From contig DATCSE010000084.1 of NCBI GenBank assembly GCA_036568605.1, positions 1 to 11,751 of the forward strand: a stretch of 11,751 nucleotides of DNA, written 5' to 3'. Below, piece after piece: positions 6,738 to 11,751 of the stretch (position 1 is the first letter of the stretch; every line of letters begins with the position of its first letter). A model generated the notes under the pieces. That model made no database searches. It saw only the letters and a list, made by a program, of their open reading frames with translations, and was not told the DNA's origin. This DNA is from DATCSE01 sp036568605 (GTDB lineage Bacteria > Pseudomonadota > Gammaproteobacteria > Burkholderiales > Burkholderiaceae_C). A program made the translations under genes and the position numbers.

Positions 6738-6889
6738 GGGCCGTGATCGTGCGAAGCGCGAGCACGGCATCGGCGCGTAGTGCCGGCGGCCTGTTTCGGC
6801 GCAGGCTCATGTCGCGAAGCGACGTGAAGCGCGCGCAGCGCGCGGGCCGAAGCCAGAACAGGCAGCTCATGCGCGGAGGCCGCGCATGA
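6734..6889 (+). CDS. Small ORF bridging ftsW and murG (51 aa, function unknown)
   Basis: An open frame of 51 codons and a stop fills the whole ftsW-murG spacer. Its ATG overlaps the ftsW stop as ATGA and is preceded by GGAGG at the same spacing as for murG; its TGA overlaps the murG ATG as ATGA. The predicted peptide is strongly basic (13 Arg, 1 Lys, 1 Asp), has no hydrophobic segment, and ends in NRQLMRGGRA, the same ten residues as FtsW, because the last 33 bp duplicate the ftsW end. I recognise no family. The composition (Arg, Ser, Ala, Gly) is what translated palindromic GC-rich repeats look like, so a functional peptide is doubtful. The likelier role is indirect: carrying ribosomes from ftsW to murG. 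It may also be untranslated. Confidence 0.4.
   Translation: MRAVIVRSASTASARSAGGLFRRRLMSRSDVKRAQRAGRSQNRQLMRGGRA
6738..6863. repeat. Hairpin-rich repeat-like spacer between ftsW and murG
   Basis: Several inverted repeats lie nose to tail: CGTGC/GCACG (6748-6752, 6762-6766); GTCGC-GAA-GCGAC (6811-6823), extended by CAT/GTG with one mismatch; a GC-only stem around 6829-6844; and an outer imperfect pair, 6789-6800 with 6846-6863 (GCCTGTT...TTCGGC against GCCGAA...AACAGGC, a 6-base bulge). CAGGCTCATGTCGCGAAG at 6802-6819 resembles the start of the 33-bp repeat and may be a decayed third copy. The density of hairpins suggests a REP-like mosaic element rather than a gene. No U-tract follows, so not an intrinsic terminator. 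Confidence 0.55.
6857..6889 (+). repeat. 33-bp direct repeat, copy 2 (murG translation start)
   Basis: Exact copy of 6705-6737. Here it supplies the murG GGAGG (6875-6879) and start codon (6886). The frame that ended ftsW in copy 1 ends the 51-codon ORF in copy 2. Confidence 0.93.
6869..6887 (+). promoter_or_regulatory. Hairpin over the murG ribosome binding site
   Basis: ATGCGCGG-AGG-CCGCGCAT is a perfect 8-bp stem with a 3-base loop. The Shine-Dalgarno GGAGG (6875-6879) lies partly in the stem and in the loop, and the first two bases of the murG start codon are paired. If it forms in mRNA it would restrict free initiation and favour ribosomes arriving from the upstream ORF, as in translational coupling. 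The same hairpin is present in copy 1 at 6717-6735. Regulation is inference; the palindrome is directly visible. Confidence 0.6.
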
Positions 6890-7958
6890 CGAGGCACCTC
6901 GTGGTGATGGCGGCAGGCACGGGCGGCCACGTGATTCCGGGGCTCGCGGTCGCGCGCGAGATGCAGTCGCGCGGCTGGAGCGTGAGCTGGCTGGGCACGC
7001 GCACGGGCATGGAAAACAAGCTCGTGCCGCCCAGCGGCATCACGCTGGATGCGATCGGGTTCTCGGGGCTGCGCGGCAAAGGGCTGATGCACACGCTGAC
7101 CGGCGGCGCGCGCATGCTGGTCGCGTTCTGGAGCTGCCTGAAGATCCTCCGCGCGCGCCGCGCGAGCGCGGTGCTCGGGATGGGCGGCTATGTGTGTTTC
7201 CCGGGCGGGCTGATGGCCTCGCTGCTGAGCAAGCCGCTGGTGCTGGTGAACGCCGACGCGTCGCTGCTGATGAGCAACCGGGCGCTGCTGCCGGTTGCCG
7301 ATGCCGTCGCGTTCGGATTCGATGGCGCGGCAGCGAAGACGGTGAAGCGTGCCGTCGTCACCGGCAATCCGGTCCGCGCCGAGATCGAGAACCTGCCCGA
7401 GCCGGCGCAGCGTTTTGCCGGTCGCAGCGGGCCCTTGCGCATGCTGGTCGTCGGCGGCAGCCTCGGGGCGAAGGTGCTGAACGAGTGCCTTCCGCAGGCG
7501 CTGGCACTGCTCGATGCAGCGCAGCGCCCGGTCGTGACGCACCAGACCGGCCAGGCCCATCACGCCGGCGTGGAGGCCGCCTATGCCGATGCCAAGGTCG
7601 AGGCCGAGGTATTGCCGTTCATCGACGACATGGCACGGCGACTTGCCGAGTGCGACGTGATCGTCTGCCGCGCTGGCGCGGTGACGGTCAGCGAGCTGTG
7701 CGCGGCCGGCGTCGCCGCGGTGCTGGTGCCGCTGGTCGTCAGCACGACTTCGCATCAGCGCGACAACGCGCAGTGGCTCGCGTCGCAGGGCGCGGGCATC
7801 CATTTGCCGCAGAGCGAACTCACGCCGCGCAAGCTGGCGGATCTGCTCGCGGGTTTCACGCGCGATGCGCTGCAGGCGATGGCCACGAAGGCGCGGGCGC
7901 TCGCGAGGCCGCATGCCGCGGCACGCGTCGCGGATCAGATCGAAAGGTTGGTGGCTGC

Positions 7959-7962
<4 letters not shown>
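6886..7962 (+). CDS. murG: MurG, lipid II-forming GlcNAc transferase
   Basis: Peripheral inner-membrane glycosyltransferase (GT-B fold, family GT28) that transfers GlcNAc from UDP-GlcNAc to lipid I, making lipid II. 358 residues, the usual length. The N-terminal domain carries the glycine-rich loop AAGTGGHVIPGLAVA (9-23), then TRTGMENKLVP (38-48) and LGMGGYVCFPG (97-107). The C-terminal domain starts at about 160 with TGNPVRAEI (159-167), then VVGGSLGAKVLNE (188-200), CRAGAVTVSEL (261-271), which holds the conserved Glu that binds the sugar, and VPLVVSTTSHQRDNAQWL (281-298). Where E. coli has HEQN this protein has VNAD (121-124), and A replaces the first Gly of GGTGGH; I believe both are lineage variants in betaproteobacteria. 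The start is set by GGAGG and ATGA overlap with the bridging ORF. The stop overlaps murC as ATGA. Confidence 0.97.
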
Positions 7963-9373
<1,411 letters not shown>

Positions 9374-9377
<4 letters not shown>

Positions 9378-10345
9378 GCGTAGACGTCAAGGCGCTCGGC
9401 AAGGTCGCGGTGTTGATGGGCGGCACGTCGGCCGAGCGGCAGATTTCGCTGATGTCCGGTGGCGGCGTGCTGGCCGCGCTGCAGTCCAAGGGAGTCGACG
9501 CGCACGCGTTCGATCCGGCCGAGCGCGAGCTGGTCGAACTGAAGCGCGACGGTTATGCGCGCTGCTTCGTCGCGCTGCACGGCCGGCACGGCGAGGACGG
9601 CAGCGTGCAGGGCGCGCTCGAGCTGCTGGGCATCCCGTACACCGGCTCGGGCGTGCTCGCGTCGGCGATCGCGATGGACAAGGTGATGACCAAGCGGGTC
9701 TGGATCGCCGAAGGGCTGCCGACGCCGCGTTATGCCTGGCTCGCGCCGAACGACCAGGGTCGCGAGCGCGTGATGCATGTGCCCGACGATCTCGGGCTGC
9801 CGCTGATCGTGAAGCCCCCGCGCGAAGGTTCGTCGATCGGCATCACGAAGGTCGCCGGCTATTCGCAGATGCAGGACGCGGTGACGCTGGCCGCGCAGTA
9901 CGACCGCGACGTGCTGTGCGAGGAGTTCATCGACGGCGACGAGGTGACCTGCGCGGTGCTCGGCCAGGGCGAATCGGCGCATGCGCTGCCGGTGGTCAAG
10001 ATCGTCGCGCCCGAAGGTGCGTACGACTACCAGAACAAGTACTTCACCGACGTGGTCCGCTACGACTGCCCGGGCGCATTGCCCGAGGCCGAGGAGCGCG
10101 AGGTGCAGCGCATCGTCGTGCAGGCGTACCGCACGCTGGGCTGCCGCGGCTGGGGCCGCGCCGACCTGATGATCCGCAAGAGCGACCGCAAGCCGTTCCT
10201 GCTCGAGATGAACACGTCGCCAGGCATGACCGGGCACTCGCTGGTGCCGATCGCGGCGCGTGCGGCCGGCATCAGCTACGAAGACCTGTGCGTGCAACTC
10301 GCAGCCGCGGCGACGCTCGATTCGGCGCGCGGAACCACGCCCTGA
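9374..10345 (+). CDS. ddlB: D-alanine--D-alanine ligase (Ddl)
   Basis: Cytoplasmic ATP-grasp ligase joining two D-Ala to form the dipeptide used by MurF. 323 residues, slightly longer than the 306 of E. coli DdlB. Key sites: GGTSAERQISLMSG (16-29, E21 corresponding to the active-site Glu), ALHGRHGEDGSVQG (67-80), VKPPREGSSIGITKV (146-160) with the catalytic Ser in GSS, YDYQNKYF (217-224) holding the substrate-contacting Tyr and Lys, GWGRADLM (259-266) and LLEMNTSPGMTGHSLVP (276-292), which carries the Mg-binding Glu and Asn. All residues expected of D-Ala-D-Ala rather than D-Ala-D-lactate ligases seem present, including the Tyr; this last point is from memory of the family. I use ddlB because of its place between murC and ftsQ. 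Overlaps murC as ATGA. Confidence 0.97.
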
Positions 10346-10370
10346 ACCGGCGCCGCTGAACAACACCGAC

Positions 10371-11186
10371 ATGGCCACCGCCTACGCCACGCCCCTCGCG
10401 CTGCCGGCCGACATCCGGCTGATGAACGCGACCGCCGCCGTGCTGGCCGCGATCGGCGCGGTCGCGCTGCTGGCGACCGGGCTGCTGTGGTTCGTGCGCC
10501 AGCCGATGTTCGCGCTGCAGGCGATACGCGTCGATGGCGATCTCGCGCACAACAGCGTGCTGACCTTGCGCGCCAACGCGGCGCCGCGCATGGCCGGCAA
10601 CTTCTTCACGATGGACCTGGGTGCGTCGCGGCGCGCGTTCGAGTCGGTGCCGTGGGTGCGTCAGGCGATCGTGCGGCGCGTCTGGCCGAACAAGCTCGCG
10701 GTGCATCTGGAGGAGCACCGGCCGGTCGCGCTGTGGAGCCCGGTGCACGACAACGACGACGGCGCCGACAAGCTGGTCAACAGCTACGGCGAGGTGTTCG
10801 AGGCGAACCTCGGCGATGTCGAGGACGATGCGCTGCCGACCTTGCGCGGGCCCGACGGCACCTCGGCTCACATGCTCGCGTTTTCGGCGCGGCTGCAGCA
10901 GGTGGTCGCGGGGCTGGATGCCGCGCACATCGACACGCTGGAGCTGTCCGGCCGCGGCTCGTGGCGCGCCGAGCTCGACTCGGGCGCCGAGATCGAGTTC
11001 GGCCGCGGCAGCGACGACGAGGTCATCGAACGTGCGCGCCGCTTCGTCGCGACGGTCTCGCAGGTCACGCAGCGCTATCAGCGCCCGCTGGAGTACGCCG
11101 ATCTGCGCCACCACGAAGGTTATGCGGTGCGGCTCAAGGGCGTGGCGACGGCCATCGACGTCTCCGGCAAGCCGGCAAAGAACTAG
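10371..11186 (+). CDS. ftsQ: FtsQ, divisome membrane protein
   Basis: Single-pass bitopic inner-membrane protein that forms the FtsQ-FtsB-FtsL complex and links early and late divisome proteins. 271 residues. A short cytoplasmic N-terminus (1-18) precedes one hydrophobic segment (about 19-42, from MNATAAVLAA), followed by a periplasmic POTRA domain (about 46-116: FALQAIRVDGDL...NFFTMDLGASRRAFESVPWV...RRVWPNKLAVHLEEHRPVA) and the FtsQ beta domain with LVNSYGEVFEA (135-145) and PTLRGPDG (156-163). It is separated from ddlB by 25 bp, with no recognisable Shine-Dalgarno before the ATG. The frame is open upstream to 10260, but that part is ddlB shadow, and the chosen start places the membrane segment as usual for the family. 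The exact start is therefore less sure than the identity. Confidence 0.93.
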   Translation: MATAYATPLALPADIRLMNATAAVLAAIGAVALLATGLLWFVRQPMFALQAIRVDGDLAHNSVLTLRANAAPRMAGNFFTMDLGASRRAFESVPWVRQAIVRRVWPNKLAVHLEEHRPVALWSPVHDNDDGADKLVNSYGEVFEANLGDVEDDALPTLRGPDGTSAHMLAFSARLQQVVAGLDAAHIDTLELSGRGSWRAELDSGAEIEFGRGSDDEVIERARRFVATVSQVTQRYQRPLEYADLRHHEGYAVRLKGVATAIDVSGKPAKN

Positions 11187-11198
11187 AGGAACAAAGAG

Positions 11199-11751
11199 AT
11201 GCCGAAGGAATACAAGGACCTGGTCGTCGGCCTGGACATCGGCACCGCGAAGGTGATGGTGGTCGTCGCCGAGGTGCTGCCCAGCGGCGAGCTGCGCATC
11301 GCCGGGCTCGGCAGCGCGCCGGCCCATGGTCTGAAACGCGGCGTCGTGGTCAACATCGACGCGACCGTGCAGTCGATCCAGCAGGCGCTGAAAGAGGCCG
11401 AGATGATGGCCGACTGCAAGATCACGCGGGTCTACACCGGCATCACGGGCAGCCACATCCGCGGCCAGAACTCGACCGGCATGGTGATCGTGCGCGACAA
11501 GGAAGTCACGCCGGTGGACGTGGCCCGCGTCGTCGAGACCGCGAAGGCGATCAACATCCCGAACGACCAGCGGCTGCTGCTGGTCGAGCCGCAGGAGTTC
11601 GTGATCGACGGCCACGAGGTCAAGGAGCCGATCGGCATGAGCGGCGGGCGGCTCGAGGTCAAGGTGCACATCGTGACCGGCGCGCAGAGCGCGGCCGAGA
11701 ACATCGTCAAGTGCGTGCGGCGCTGCGGGCTCGAGGTCGACCAGCTGGTGC
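11199..11751 (+). CDS. ftsA: FtsA, actin-like divisome protein, 3'-truncated by the window
   Basis: Cytoplasmic actin-family ATPase that tethers FtsZ to the membrane through a C-terminal amphipathic helix (not in the window). The first 184 codons of about 410 are present. LVVGLDIGTAKVMVVVAEV (8-26) is the phosphate-1 loop of the actin fold. Further marks are RGVVVNIDATVQSIQQALKE with AEMMADC (about 47-73), SHIRGQNSTGMV (85-96) in the FtsA-specific 1C subdomain, and IGMSGGRLEVKVHIVTG followed by NIVKCVRRCGLEVDQLV at the window end. The alignment with E. coli FtsA from memory is collinear throughout. The start follows ftsQ by 12 bp, with AGGA (11187-11190) as a modest ribosome site 8 bases before the ATG. 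The gene runs off the right edge; ftsZ is expected next. Confidence 0.97.
   Translation, partial: MPKEYKDLVVGLDIGTAKVMVVVAEVLPSGELRIAGLGSAPAHGLKRGVVVNIDATVQSIQQALKEAEMMADCKITRVYTGITGSHIRGQNSTGMVIVRDKEVTPVDVARVVETAKAINIPNDQRLLLVEPQEFVIDGHEVKEPIGMSGGRLEVKVHIVTGAQSAAENIVKCVRRCGLEVDQLV

Noticed and set aside
6705..6889. CRISPR-like or tandem array between ftsW and murG
   Set aside because: Only two exact 33-bp copies separated by one spacer, each fulfilling a gene-junction role; no array.
10260..10370. Longer FtsQ with 37 extra N-terminal residues
   Set aside because: The added part lies within the ddlB coding sequence, is Arg/Pro-rich, and would push the membrane segment too far from the N-terminus.

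Overview
The window is an 11.75-kb stretch of the dcw (division and cell wall) cluster. Every gene lies on the + strand, in the canonical order murE (3' part) - murF - mraY - murD - ftsW - murG - murC - ddlB - ftsQ - ftsA (5' part). The base composition is visibly very GC-rich. The protein features fit a betaproteobacterium, most likely Burkholderiales: a MraY of 392 residues, the MurG variant with VNADAS and STTSHQRDN, and a MurD with an enlarged C-terminal domain. I infer the order from protein character and would not name a genus.

Layout: 2-1060 is the C-terminal 352 residues of MurE, and 1057-2487 is MurF. 2477-3655 is MraY, 3655-5481 an enlarged MurD (608 aa), and 5478-6737 the FtsW glycosyltransferase. 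6734-6889 is a repeat-derived spacer carrying a 51-codon ORF. 6886-7962 is MurG, 7959-9377 MurC, 9374-10345 D-Ala-D-Ala ligase, 10371-11186 FtsQ, and 11199-11751 the first 184 codons of FtsA. No gap reaches 300 bases. Almost every junction overlaps (mostly ATGA), so this is one tightly, translationally coupled operon. Only ddlB-ftsQ (25 bp) and ftsQ-ftsA (12 bp) have spacers. I see no convincing promoter or terminator in the window.

The genes work together. MurC, MurD, MurE and MurF build the UDP-MurNAc-pentapeptide, and Ddl supplies its D-Ala-D-Ala end. MraY loads it on undecaprenyl phosphate as lipid I, and MurG adds GlcNAc to give lipid II. FtsW polymerises lipid II at the septum. FtsQ and FtsA belong to the divisome that positions this synthesis.

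Gene content is ordinary. What stands out is that three different repeat-like palindromic sequences have entered this essential operon without breaking it. (1) A 74-bp inverted repeat of the 'CTTCGACAAGCTCAG' type sits in frame inside murE. (2) A ~104-bp double-hairpin element of the 'CCCTCTCCC...GGGAGAGGG' type sits in frame inside murD. (3) The ftsW/murG junction is duplicated (33-bp direct repeat, 152-bp offset). This leaves a hairpin-rich spacer whose only + strand ORF overlaps ftsW by ATGA at one end and murG by ATGA at the other, so it could relay ribosomes between them. The murG Shine-Dalgarno and start codon lie in a perfect 8-bp hairpin. I found no evidence of a novel enzyme or defence system.
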